From a virus, in the IMG/VR virus record IMGVR_UViG_3300043446_002599, positions 1-20,920 of that record: a stretch of DNA of 20,920 nt, one strand, 5' to 3'. Made by a program: the position numbers and the translations under genes. Below the pieces are notes generated by a model. The model was not told the DNA's origin. It was given only the letters and a program-made list of their open reading frames with translations, and searched no databases. Positions 1 through 7,259 of this stretch are shown piece after piece; position 1 is the first letter of the stretch; each line of letters begins with the position of its first letter.

Positions 1-1423
1 TTTTTACAAGAACGCGCGTTGCGTTAGTGACGTCAGAAGAAAGAAATGTGTATCCATCAATAACCAACGCTGCTTGCGTGCCAGCATTCGTTAACGTGGC
101 TCCAACGCCAGACGAACCATTGTTGTAAGTTACAGACCCAAGATCGGCTGTTGTCGCATACCCCGCAGCGGCATGATACGTAAGATTGGCAACAGTCGCG
201 ACCGTGTTGTCTACATATTGTTTCGTGGCAGCTTGGAGAGATGCGCTAGGATCTTGCGTTAAAGTGATTGTCGTCAAACCGGCAAGCGTTGTAGAGGTTC
301 CGCCAAGCGCAATTGATGTGCTGCCAATCGTGACAGAGCTATTTTGAAGGTCCGCGTTCGGAATTGTAGATGATGCGGTAAATGCACTTGTGCCATTCCC
401 TTTGACGTATCCCGTCAAGGTCGTCGCACCAGTACCACCGTTTGCTACAGGCAATGTTCCAGAAACATGCGTTGTGAGACCAATCTTGCCCCAGCTTGGT
501 GCAACGCCAATTCCACCAGAAATAAGAGCATTACCCGTAGAAACGTCGTTCAGACGAGCAAGCGTGCTTGATGTGTCTGCGTATAGCAGATCACCTGTTG
601 TATAGCTTGAAAACCCAGTTCCGCCCTGAGGAGACGACAACGGCGTCGAAAGACCACTTAGGCTTGTGATGTCTGAGTTTGCACCGCTTGATGCAGCGCC
701 TAAGTTTGCCCGGGCACCCGAAGCCGTCGTGGCACCTGTCCCACCATACGCAATCGCAATAGTCGAACCGTTCCAAGTAGCGTTTGAAATCGTCGCGGGA
801 GATGAAAACGTAATGCTAGATGCTGTTAAACTTGTAAATGTGCCTGCGCGCGGATCAACACCACCAATTACCGTTCCATCAATGGTGCCGCCCGTGATAG
901 CGACATTTGTTGGATCGAACGCGGAAACATTTTTCCAAAAAGGATTCGAGCTTGCTCCTGCGGTAGCAAGAACATATCCATTGGTTCCAGGTGTCAGAGC
1001 TTGCCAAGTAGAAGCTCCCCGGTAAAGCACGCTGCCTTGCGTGCTAGATACCGTGTCAAGAACTTGGCTTACCGTCGCATCGACAGGAGTAGCCGTTGAC
1101 CCGCTTGTGTTGGCTTTGATGGTATAACCAGCCATCTGAGCCAGAAGATTGTTTGTAATACCATTTGGGGCAATCGAAATCGTGCCGGTAGGACTAGCGG
1201 CATCAATCGTACCGCCCGCAACGCCATCGACACGAAGCGGAGATGCTGTCCCGACCGATGTAATAACGGCAGGAGGATAAGTGGTTGAAATATAGGTGCC
1301 AATTTGGGAAATTGTTCCCCGTTTGGTCGTGCCTGTAGACCCGCCAGGCTGAACCAACTCAAATTGCTCATCACCGCTCAGCGAAATTGCGACTGGTAGC
1401 GTAGGTATTGGTTGATTAGCCAT
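1..1423 (-). CDS. Tail fibre protein, 3' end outside the window
   Basis: An open frame starts at ATG 1423 and runs to the left edge without a stop, giving at least 474 residues. It begins MANQPIPTLPVAISLSGDEQ and is rich in Ser, Thr, Gly and Ala. It carries GGTG motifs (GGTGATTASGARANLG, GGTGATTLTGYVKGNG and PQGGTGFSS) typical of shafts of phage tail fibres and T4-like short-fibre proteins. Near the left edge is an ATKQYVD element, also common in fibre shafts. The receptor-binding tip and any chaperone domain should lie beyond the edge. The start overlaps the upstream stop as TGATG, so translation is probably coupled. Last in the visible late operon, as expected for a host-recognition gene. 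The family (trimeric tail fibre) is clear; host and receptor cannot be inferred. Confidence 0.85.
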   Translation of the reverse strand, partial: MANQPIPTLPVAISLSGDEQFELVQPGGSTGTTKRGTISQIGTYISTTYPPAVITSVGTASPLRVDGVAGGTIDAASPTGTISIAPNGITNNLLAQMAGYTIKANTSGSTATPVDATVSQVLDTVSSTQGSVLYRGASTWQALTPGTNGYVLATAGASSNPFWKNVSAFDPTNVAITGGTIDGTVIGGVDPRAGTFTSLTASSITFSSPATISNATWNGSTIAIAYGGTGATTASGARANLGAASSGANSDITSLSGLSTPLSSPQGGTGFSSYTTGDLLYADTSSTLARLNDVSTGNALISGGIGVAPSWGKIGLTTHVSGTLPVANGGTGATTLTGYVKGNGTSAFTASSTIPNADLQNSSVTIGSTSIALGGTSTTLAGLTTITLTQDPSASLQAATKQYVDNTVATVANLTYHAAAGYATTADLGSVTYNNGSSGVGATLTNAGTQAALVIDGYTFLSSDVTNATRVLVK

Positions 1424-2007
1424 CAGATCGTACCCTGAAGTGCGGGGATGATGATCGTTCCGGACGTGATTTGACTTCCCGTCGCAACGCTAGAGAAGGA
1501 AACAGATCCAGAACTCGAAGAAGTAACGACAAAACTGCCGTTGTAGAGGTTGGGAACAACCCCTGTGATTGTTACAGTCGTTCCAATCGGGACAAACTGA
1601 CCAGAATACGTGACCGTTGCGACCGTTCCAGTGCCCGAAACCGTCAAAGTCGGGTAAGATTGCCATTCACCACTCTGAACAACGCGCAAAGTCCCGTCTT
1701 GAGTGACACGAATTGCGCCATCTTGCGTAACACGCCAATCCGTCTCGTCCTGTGCATACGGTTCAGGACGCGCATTGTTGATCGGAATGGGATCTGGAGG
1801 CAGAAGAACCGGTTTTTTCTGTTCTTGCGGAATGTCGTAACAGGTGTCACAAACGAGAAACCGAAGGTTCTGAAGAACTGGTCCGCTAAAATCAAATTGG
1901 AAGCGCAACTTATGGTGGTTGTACAAGAAACCGCAGCGATCGCAAACTCCGAACGCGCGCGGGCTCGTTGGATTAACTAATGCGCGACCGTGTGGTCTTG
2001 CTGTCAT
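1423..2007 (-). CDS. Cys4 virion-associated protein with C-terminal beta-rich domain
   Basis: A 194-residue protein. The N-terminal part has two CxxC pairs (C22/C25 and C53/C56), a likely structural zinc site, then a Pro-rich linker with LPPDPIPINNARPEP. Next come short tandem repeats of the type RVTQDG/RVVQSG (about residues 92-113) and a Ser/Thr/Val-rich beta-sandwich-like end. I recognise the N-terminal layout as one seen in podovirus structural operons next to the gp4-like adaptor; no biochemical role is known to me. Its start shares one base with the stop of the HNH gene (TAATG) and its stop overlaps the fibre start (TGATG). A minor tail or fibre-attachment protein is plausible from position only. 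Confidence 0.75.
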   Translation of the reverse strand: MTARPHGRALVNPTSPRAFGVCDRCGFLYNHHKLRFQFDFSGPVLQNLRFLVCDTCYDIPQEQKKPVLLPPDPIPINNARPEPYAQDETDWRVTQDGAIRVTQDGTLRVVQSGEWQSYPTLTVSGTGTVATVTYSGQFVPIGTTVTITGVVPNLYNGSFVVTSSSSGSVSFSSVATGSQITSGTIIIPALQGTI

Positions 2008-2516
2008 TAGTTTGTCCTCATAAATTCTTGATGCAACTCGGCTGCTTTCGCAACATATGCGGCATGAGCTTCTTCAGGTGTTCTATATGAACCAAGATAA
2101 ATTCTTTTGTTATCGCAACGAACACATGCTCTATATCTATTTTTCTTTTTATTGAACCAAACACCTTTTAATTGAGTCTTGCTGTTGGCCATGACTTTGC
2201 GATTTATGCTGTTTTGAGAATAGGTTGCAAGCCTCAAGTTCAATATTCTGTTGTTCGATTTATCTCCGTCGATATGATCCAAAACCATAAGAGGCCAAAC
2301 TCCATGTTCAACGAACCAAACAAGCCGATGGCATAGAATTTGACGCCGGAATACACCGACATAAACATACCCGTTGGCCTTTTTGCAGCCAGCGGTATAT
2401 CCATTTAATGCAGCACCGCGCGTTTTTTTATTGTAAAAACATCCATTTTCCTTGTCGTAATCAAGAACTTGCAAAAGATCTTCTTTTGAGAATGCGTATT
2501 CTTGCTTTTTGCTCAT
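2007..2516 (-). CDS. HNH homing endonuclease with AP2 DNA-binding domain
   Basis: A 169-residue free-standing endonuclease. The HNH core has H63-R64, the D80-H81-I-D-G-D motif and N89/N93 (NNRILNLR). A C-terminal AP2/ERF-type domain (about 117-160, from LKGVW to AAYVAKAAE) recognises DNA. Such proteins nick or cut alleles lacking the insertion and spread by recombination. Here it sits exactly between the adaptor and Cys4 genes: ATGA overlap upstream (2513-2516) and TAATG downstream (2007). It therefore does not interrupt either neighbour and can be translated by coupling. The coding sequence is visibly richer in A and T than its neighbours (runs such as ttttttattg), consistent with recent acquisition. 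It resembles the other HNH/AP2 gene at 10390-10938. Confidence 0.93.
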   Translation of the reverse strand: MSKKQEYAFSKEDLLQVLDYDKENGCFYNKKTRGAALNGYTAGCKKANGYVYVGVFRRQILCHRLVWFVEHGVWPLMVLDHIDGDKSNNRILNLRLATYSQNSINRKVMANSKTQLKGVWFNKKKNRYRACVRCDNKRIYLGSYRTPEEAHAAYVAKAAELHQEFMRTN

Positions 2517-3202
2517 CTGTAATACGCTCCTAACGCGGGATAAATGTATAACGGCGTGTCCTCAGTGTCCTCTGCGGCTGCAAACTGCCACGCCTCGGTG
2601 TAATCAGCCTTTCTGATGGCTTCCAACTGAGGTTGGTAGATACGCGCAAACCGATGAGCAAGCCCGGCGACGAACGCGTCGTACCAACGATACGGAATGT
2701 CGGGGGTTTCACCACTTGGCAGGTTGGCATCCTGCACTTGGTACATCGTTTGGAGCTTTAGTGTGTAGGGTCCACCGCTATCCGGAACTGGCCATACAGT
2801 GATTTGCGGTGTGATTTGCCGATTATACCAGTAAACCGTTGGCGTAGATTGAATTTCTTTGTTTGGAAGAGCACCATATTCATATGTGCTGATCGGGTTC
2901 ATGATACGATCAGTTGTAACGCCGCTGATTGTGACCGAGAGGTAAGCGACAAGAATGCTCACGGTCCGTGCTGGCAGGGTATAGGTACTTGTCCCTTGCG
3001 TTAGAGAGATTTGTTGAAGCTCACTCTTCCAAAGGTTAACGCCTCGATTGGCCCATTCAGACAGCAACAGGTTGCACTCTATCCCCGCTCGGTTCATGTG
3101 CTCGGGCAACAATGCCGTAGGCCGGAGTTGGATACGATCAAACGCATCCAACACCAACGAACCTACTGACGGTGCAAAGCTATATGTGCCGCTGCTGGTC
3201 AT
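2513..3202 (-). CDS. P22 gp4-like head-to-tail adaptor protein
   Basis: A 229-residue protein with the sequence style of the P22 gp4/tail-accessory family: N-terminal SVGSLVLDAFDRIQLRPTAL, then EHMNRAGIECNLLLSEWANRGVNLW, and a C-terminal RWYDAFVAGLAHRFARIY helix. In P22-type phages this protein forms a ring under the portal after packaging, retains DNA and provides the platform for the tail. The start overlaps the upstream stop (TGATG at 3202) and its stop overlaps the HNH start (ATGA). It fits with the podovirus-like portal further upstream. Annotation as adaptor is by family resemblance read by eye, not by a profile search. Confidence 0.8.
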   Translation of the reverse strand: MTSSGTYSFAPSVGSLVLDAFDRIQLRPTALLPEHMNRAGIECNLLLSEWANRGVNLWKSELQQISLTQGTSTYTLPARTVSILVAYLSVTISGVTTDRIMNPISTYEYGALPNKEIQSTPTVYWYNRQITPQITVWPVPDSGGPYTLKLQTMYQVQDANLPSGETPDIPYRWYDAFVAGLAHRFARIYQPQLEAIRKADYTEAWQFAAAEDTEDTPLYIYPALGAYYR

Positions 3203-3981
3203 CAGGTGTAATCATTCTTGATGAGAGTGATTTGGAACGTCGATGCCACGCTATTGTTAGTTGAAGATCCAATCGCCCTCGCCTCAACGTCCGTTTTTTC
3301 GGGAATGGCAATAGCTGGATCAAAGATGTAATTTGCAACGCCGCTGTTCAAAGCAACCACAGCAGTCGTCAACGGGATTCCGTTGGTTCCAGAGGTCAAC
3401 AACCGACCCGTGACTTGGTTGTTGCCGTTCGTTGCGCCAACGGTCAGATTGCCAGCGGTCATATATCCCGTGTATCCGGCAGGGATTGTGTAATGCCCCG
3501 TTGTCCGGCGATTGTATCCAACGTACATCATGTCGTAGACTGTCGCCGGAACACCCGCCGTCACAGTACCCGTGCCAAGATAAATGTTACCCGCCGACGT
3601 GGCGCCAGATCCCGCCGTTGCGACGTAGATGTTATTGATCCGAAGATAGGTGTTGGTCGTGTTGACGGCAGTCTGACCGTTAAGCGTAACGGTTTCAGAG
3701 ACCTCGTTGTAACTCCCGTCAAGACCTTCAATGACAATTGTCCTAGCGCCAGTGCCCGCAGCAGCGTCATTCGCGCTATCGGAACTGACCTTCATCGCAA
3801 TTGCCGAAGCCGGATGCGTCAGAACGGTCCCGTTGGGCCATATCGTCTCTTCCGACGTGTCGATGTCTGGATTATACCCAAAAACTGCAACCGCGCGGTG
3901 ACCCATGATCTGGCCCCGGCTGACCTGAAGGCCAAACGGCTCGTACCTGCCGCTTGCTGTGATAGAATAGGCAGTCGCCAT
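3202..3981 (-). CDS. Virion structural protein, beta-rich
   Basis: A 259-residue protein, Gly/Thr/Asn-rich and with little charge, typical of a beta-sandwich virion protein. It contains segments that I recognise from phage structural operons: ETIWPNGTVLTHPASAIAMK, then TGARTIVIEGLDGSYNEVSE, YLRINNIYV, GNIYLGTGTVTAGVPATVY and HYTIPAGYTGYMTAGNL. The function is unknown; a head decoration or tail-surface role is possible. The start (ATG 3981) has AGGAAAG about 7 bases upstream. A stable hairpin (4012-4029) lies about 30 bases upstream of the start, after the stop of the 56-residue gene. The stop overlaps the adaptor start as TGATG. Confidence 0.78.
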   Translation of the reverse strand: MATAYSITASGRYEPFGLQVSRGQIMGHRAVAVFGYNPDIDTSEETIWPNGTVLTHPASAIAMKVSSDSANDAAAGTGARTIVIEGLDGSYNEVSETVTLNGQTAVNTTNTYLRINNIYVATAGSGATSAGNIYLGTGTVTAGVPATVYDMMYVGYNRRTTGHYTIPAGYTGYMTAGNLTVGATNGNNQVTGRLLTSGTNGIPLTTAVVALNSGVANYIFDPAIAIPEKTDVEARAIGSSTNNSVASTFQITLIKNDYT

Positions 3982-4011
3982 TGGTTTCGCTTTCCTGAAG
4001 ATGAGGGGAGA

Positions 4012-4029
4012 TGGGGGCCGAAGCCCCCA
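4012..4029 (-). terminator. Stable UUCG hairpin between late genes
   Basis: Read on the minus strand this is TGGGGGC-TTCG-GCCCCCA, a perfect 7-bp stem closed by a UUCG tetraloop. No T-tract follows, so full termination is unlikely. It more probably protects or partially attenuates the mRNA between the 56-residue gene and the 259-residue virion gene. Seen directly; role inferred. Confidence 0.5.
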
Positions 4030-4035
4030 CCAGGG

Positions 4036-4206
4036 TTACTTGTGGAGCTTCCGGAGGGTTTCCGCCAAGCGTGCCCGACGGGCGAGCGTCGGATTGCCTG
4101 AATGCGTAGCCTTCTCCAGTTTCTTCGCCGGGATCTTCTCGCCTGCGGGAACGTGCAACGACTTATGCAACGCGCCCGGATGCTTGATAGCCTCGGCTAT
4201 CCACAT
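4036..4206 (-). CDS. Small basic virion-operon protein, 56 aa
   Basis: A short frame from ATG 4206 to TAA 4036 encodes 56 residues: MWIAEAIKHPGALHKSLHVP, then AGEKIPAKKLEKATHSG and a basic end LARRARLAETLRKLHK. The pattern W-I-x-x-A-I-K-x-P-G-A-L-x-K-S-L followed by G-E-K-I-P-x-K-K-L and RARLAxTL is one I know from small phage proteins of unknown function, so I take the gene as real despite its size. GGGGGA lies about 3 bases upstream of the ATG as a possible ribosome-binding site. The frame stays open upstream and reads RARGGRM just before the ATG, matching the K/R-x-GG motifs of the preceding gene. A CTG codon overlapping that gene's stop could be an alternative start. It lies 23 bases after the 106-residue gene. 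Confidence 0.72.
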   Translation of the reverse strand: MWIAEAIKHPGALHKSLHVPAGEKIPAKKLEKATHSGNPTLARRARLAETLRKLHK

Positions 4207-4229
4207 GCGTCCCCCGCGCGCCCGCGTGG

Positions 4230-4550
4230 TCAGTCCCGCTCGGCACTCGTCGAAGAGTGAGCGGAAGAGAAGGGAGACTTGTCCGATCCAACGCGGCCAC
4301 CGTGCTTACGATGCGGCTTGTCAAGACGATGCTTGGCAGCGCCACCTTCAGCATGAAGATGCTTCACGGCCTTGCCGCCCTTCTTATAGGGCTTGAACTT
4401 AGCCTTGGCCTTCGACTCGGCAGAAGTCTCGTCGTTGGTTTCCGAGCTAGCACCGACGCTTTCCGCTTCCTTAGCGACATTGCTGTCGCCACCAGCGTAA
4501 GCAACCATGCCGCCCTTAGCGCGGTGATGCTTCTTGTGATGTGCTTTCAT
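4230..4550 (-). CDS. Lys/Gly-motif protein, 106 aa
   Basis: A small, very basic protein with a His/Lys-rich start (MKAHHKKHHRAKGG) and four copies of a short motif with paired glycines: RAKGGMV (10-16), YKKGGKA (55-61), HAEGGAA (66-72) and RKHGGRV (81-87). The middle (28-47) is acidic and Ser/Glu-rich. The end SDKSPFSSAHSS resembles the tails of other phage GG-motif proteins. AAGGA lies about 6 bases upstream of ATG 4550. No known enzymatic domain is visible. The basic repeats suggest a disordered protein that could bind nucleic acid or capsid, which is an inference. Similar motifs occur in the 349-residue protein at 9366-10415. Confidence 0.75.
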   Translation of the reverse strand: MKAHHKKHHRAKGGMVAYAGGDSNVAKEAESVGASSETNDETSAESKAKAKFKPYKKGGKAVKHLHAEGGAAKHRLDKPHRKHGGRVGSDKSPFSSAHSSTSAERD

Positions 4551-4566
4551 GATTTGTCCTTACAGA

Positions 4567-5052
4567 TCAATAGTTAGCCGGGGGGATCTGGTTTGCAGAC
4601 TGCACATAACGTACAATCAGCGTACCAACGCCACCGGAACCACCCGTGTGGGCACCGGATTTGACGTAAATCCGGACGTCCGATGTACCAACATTGATCC
4701 ACAAACCCGTGCGGGTTGCATCAGTGCCAGGAGTGAGAGCCAGACGACCGACCGCATTGGCGTTCGTTGCGGCAACCAATTCAGTTGCCGTCGCCGAAGT
4801 ACCAACACTGACCGTGTATGTCGTCGTGCCGCTGTTCCAAGCAGTCGTTACGTACACATCAATCCCGATGATGAAACTATTCGCCGGAATGACGATGTTC
4901 GTAGCGAGAGCCGTTTCCGTGCCAACCTGAGTGATCGCTTGAATCTGCGCCGCTTCAAGAATACCAGTGTTTTGAAGCGAACCTACGGTAGAACCGGAGG
5001 TATCAATCACATTGCCAGAGAGAACCGGCCCAGTGAAGGTTGTGACACCCAT
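4567..5052 (-). CDS. Capsid-associated structural protein, 161 aa
   Basis: A 161-residue protein beginning MGVTTFTGPVLSGNVIDTSG and rich in Thr, Gly, Val and Ala with few charges. It appears to consist of beta strands (for example NSFIIGIDVYVTTAW, TYTVSVG and GTLIVRYVQSANQIPP). It has GGAGACAAG just upstream of ATG 5052, and begins 12 bases after the major capsid gene stop. Genes in this position next to the capsid gene often encode decoration or head-fibre proteins; I infer that role. No signal peptide or membrane segment is seen. Confidence 0.7.
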   Translation of the reverse strand: MGVTTFTGPVLSGNVIDTSGSTVGSLQNTGILEAAQIQAITQVGTETALATNIVIPANSFIIGIDVYVTTAWNSGTTTYTVSVGTSATATELVAATNANAVGRLALTPGTDATRTGLWINVGTSDVRIYVKSGAHTGGSGGVGTLIVRYVQSANQIPPANY

Positions 5053-5064
5053 GGGCTTGTCTCC

Positions 5065-5979
5065 TTACGAGGTCGGGAAGTTCCCGTAGATGGCACGAGG
5101 ATCGTTGTAGCCGAACGAGAAGCGCTCATAGCCTTTCACCAGGAGGTTATCCGTGATGAAATCCACCTGCATGTCCATCTCAAACGGGATGCGCAGCATG
5201 TGAACCAGACCGTCGATGTTCGTCGAGAGGAACCAAGCGTACTGCGACGTGAGGAAGTCGAGCACGATGTAGCCCTCTGGGAGACCACCGGAGGTTGTGA
5301 GGATCGCGTTCACGTCGTTGTTCGCGGTGCCCGGACGCAGTTCCGTCTTTGTCAGACGAATAGCCTGCGGTTCGAGAGCCGGAGGAACAATGAGGCGACG
5401 TGCACGCGACAGGATGCGCAGACCCGCTTCGTTGTAGAACCCAGTGCGGACGTTGATCATGGACTGGAGGAGCGAAGACTCCGTGAGGTCCAGATCGGTC
5501 GTCGGACGGTTGGCCCAGGTGCCGCCATCGTACGGATGGTCGGTGGCGCAAAGAGCTTTACCGTCACCACCGATCGACGCATTGTAGGTCGTCGCGGTGT
5601 TGAGGATGTTCGCGCCCTGGATTTCCTTGAACTGCGCAAACGACTCTTGCAGCTTCAGGTTCGTGGGGTTGAACTGGGCCTTGTAGAGGTTATCATCAAT
5701 GGCCTTGCGAGTAATCGCGTAACCAAGGGCAACTTCCTGGTGCTCGAAGTTGAACGTGAAGCGTTCACCGGCGTTGTTGTCGAACGCGGTAGCACCACCT
5801 TCAGCCTTGAGCTGGGGCAGGCCGAGGAAACGCATCTGAGTCGAGCGTTCCAGAGCCATATTGGACTTGTGCGTGGTAAAGACCTTATCCCACTGACGCG
5901 GGATCATGTCATAAGAACCACGTACGTCAAACAGACCTGGCAGGAGCTCCTGCTTGATCTGGGAAAGACTGACAGCCAT
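5065..5979 (-). CDS. Major capsid protein, Mu gpT-like
   Basis: A 304-residue protein assembling the icosahedral head. The sequence fits the Mu gpT-like major head protein group (HK97-type fold): N-terminal SLSQIKQELLPGLFDVRGSY, a middle with FTFNFEHQEVALGYAITRKA, the ALCATDHPYDGGTWANRP segment, then the diagnostic RRLIVPPALEPQAIRL and PGTANNDVNAI, and a C-terminal LLVKGYERFSFGYNDPRAIYG. Its length is typical of the family and there is no obvious N-terminal delta domain, in line with a separate scaffold gene upstream (7260-8171). GGAGG lies 8 bases before ATG 5979, the strongest ribosome-binding site in the module, fitting the most abundant virion protein. Confidence 0.9.
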   Translation of the reverse strand: MAVSLSQIKQELLPGLFDVRGSYDMIPRQWDKVFTTHKSNMALERSTQMRFLGLPQLKAEGGATAFDNNAGERFTFNFEHQEVALGYAITRKAIDDNLYKAQFNPTNLKLQESFAQFKEIQGANILNTATTYNASIGGDGKALCATDHPYDGGTWANRPTTDLDLTESSLLQSMINVRTGFYNEAGLRILSRARRLIVPPALEPQAIRLTKTELRPGTANNDVNAILTTSGGLPEGYIVLDFLTSQYAWFLSTNIDGLVHMLRIPFEMDMQVDFITDNLLVKGYERFSFGYNDPRAIYGNFPTS

Positions 5980-5992
5980 GGATCAAGCCTCC

Positions 5993-6607
5993 TTAGATAC
6001 CGGTCGTCTGAAGCGTATTAGCTTCGACGATGACCCAGTTGTTTGCCGAGGTCGCATCCGAACCGTTACCAACGCCCGCGTAGAGGCTGATGATACGGAA
6101 CGGCAGCGTCGAGGTCGTGCCGGCGGTATACATATCGAGATATGCGCCAGAACGGCCCGTAGCGGTGGAACCAGCCGAGAGACCAGCAACGTCCACGTTC
6201 TGACCAACATCAGCCTGCGTGACGGCGCTGGCCGTCGTGTTGCTGTTGCCAGTCTGAACAACGAAGCGGGGAGCTGTGCCGGGCGAGCACGGGATGATGT
6301 AAGCTTCAATCGACGACTGAGCCGAAGAAGCGACATCCGCGCCGGGCCAGTATGCCGACCACACCACGCGACCCTGCGAGGTCGAGAGGTACTTGCAACC
6401 GACGAAAATACCCATCATCTGGGAGACGCCGGTCGAAGCTGTCCACTGGGCAATATAGCCAGTGTTCAGGAGCTTTACCGGATCGCCAGTGTAGATCTTT
6501 GTCGTGTCATTATAAGCAATGGGGAACGTCACCTGTTCTGCACTCGGCGCAGCACCAGGCGCCCCACCGACTTGGCTGAAGCCAAACGGTGCCAAGGTGT
6601 TAGCCAT
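5993..6607 (-). CDS. Probable head decoration protein, 204 aa
   Basis: A 204-residue protein starting MANTLAPFGFSQVGGAPGAA. The middle has FPIAYNDTTKIYTGDPVKLL and MMGIFVGCKYLS, a pattern common to small beta-barrel head proteins lying just before the major capsid gene in podovirus-like genomes. Low charge and many Thr/Ser/Gly/Ala residues support a structural role. AAAGGA lies about 9 bases before ATG 6607 and the stop is 13 bases before the capsid start. I infer capsid decoration or cement function from position and composition; I cannot name the family with certainty. Confidence 0.7.
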   Translation of the reverse strand: MANTLAPFGFSQVGGAPGAAPSAEQVTFPIAYNDTTKIYTGDPVKLLNTGYIAQWTASTGVSQMMGIFVGCKYLSTSQGRVVWSAYWPGADVASSAQSSIEAYIIPCSPGTAPRFVVQTGNSNTTASAVTQADVGQNVDVAGLSAGSTATGRSGAYLDMYTAGTTSTLPFRIISLYAGVGNGSDATSANNWVIVEANTLQTTGI

Positions 6608-6672
6608 TAGGCTATCCTTTCTTTAAGGCTACTTGGGGCTCGTCCGCACGGGCGTCGTTCAGACAAGCAGCG

Positions 6673-6695
6673 AATGAACAAAGCGCTTGTTCATT
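6673..6695. repeat. Perfect 9-bp inverted repeat hairpin
   Basis: AATGAACAA, a 5-base loop (AGCGC), then TTGTTCATT, a perfect 9-bp stem in the 114-base gap between the 175-residue gene and the decoration gene. No T-tract follows on either strand. It may be an mRNA processing site, a partial terminator or a protein-binding site. The gap is the largest inside the head-gene cluster apart from that around 8172-8288. Confidence 0.55.
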
Positions 6696-6707
6696 TACTC
6701 GGCACTA

Positions 6708-6723
6708 AACCTCGGATGAGGTT
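6708..6723 (-). terminator. Short hairpin at the 3' end of the 175-aa gene
   Basis: Read on the minus strand it is AACCTC-ATCC-GAGGTT, a perfect 6-bp stem that begins inside the TAA stop of the 175-residue gene. TTTAG follows but no long T-tract, so termination is weak at best. With the 6673-6695 hairpin it could set the relative levels of scaffold-side and capsid-side transcripts. Confidence 0.4.
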
Positions 6724-7249
6724 ACTCTTCGACCGTCAAACGGGGGCGAGCCACGTCTGAAGGTGCGTAAGATGTTTTGAGAGAAGGCGTGGTGCCCTTA
6801 AACCCTTGCGGGATGGCACCGGTAAGCTGTTGTTTCTGGGCTTCGACAAGCATTTGAGCCGCTTGGAAGTCTTCTTCGCGAGCCTGTCGTGTCAGTTCAG
6901 CCGGACGTTCCATCAGCATCATGCCGTCACGGCGGATGATCTCCGTTGGATCGCTGACCGATGAGAAATATCCTTTGTGAGCACCATGAACGACTGGACG
7001 CCAGCCGTTGTCGTGAAGATGCGTAATGTGCGCATCATCTCGCTGACCATAAAGAAACTCGCGCTTCCACTCGTAGGTATAACCCGGAGGGATCAAATGG
7101 TCCGGAATGTAGAACCGATCCACATTTGAGCCACGTTTGCGGCTTAGGATGGTTCCATCACGCCCGACAACTTCGTTTCCGGTGGGACGAATGGGGTCGC
7201 GAACGGTTTCACGGAGAGGTTCGCGGTTCATTTCACGGTTTTTGCTCAT
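6722..7249 (-). CDS. Unknown head-operon protein, 175 aa
   Basis: A 175-residue charged protein. The N-terminus is Arg/Glu-rich (MSKNREMNREPLRETVRDPI). A central block PPGYTYEWKREFLYG leads to NGWRPVVHGAHKG (81-93) and GMMLMERPAEL (109-119). The C-terminus (about 120-150) is predicted helical with Gln/Ala. The central block aligns with the 87-residue protein encoded at 13037-13300, with the same 22-residue distance between the two key tryptophans (W61-W83 here, W29-W51 there). The start ATG 7249 has GAGGCAG upstream and the gene begins 10 bases after the scaffold stop. Function unknown; position between scaffold and capsid genes suggests head assembly. Confidence 0.72.
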   Translation of the reverse strand: MSKNREMNREPLRETVRDPIRPTGNEVVGRDGTILSRKRGSNVDRFYIPDHLIPPGYTYEWKREFLYGQRDDAHITHLHDNGWRPVVHGAHKGYFSSVSDPTEIIRRDGMMLMERPAELTRQAREEDFQAAQMLVEAQKQQLTGAIPQGFKGTTPSLKTSYAPSDVARPRLTVEE

Positions 7250-7259
7250 GGTTTCTGCC

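Noticed and set aside
1471-1980. A 169-codon plus-strand frame
   Set aside because: Antisense to the Cys4 protein gene; Arg/Asn-rich shadow.
4549-6021. A 490-codon plus-strand open frame over the capsid region
   Set aside because: It lies antisense to the well-supported capsid and neighbouring genes, is extremely Arg/Thr-rich and lacks family resemblance; a codon-usage shadow.
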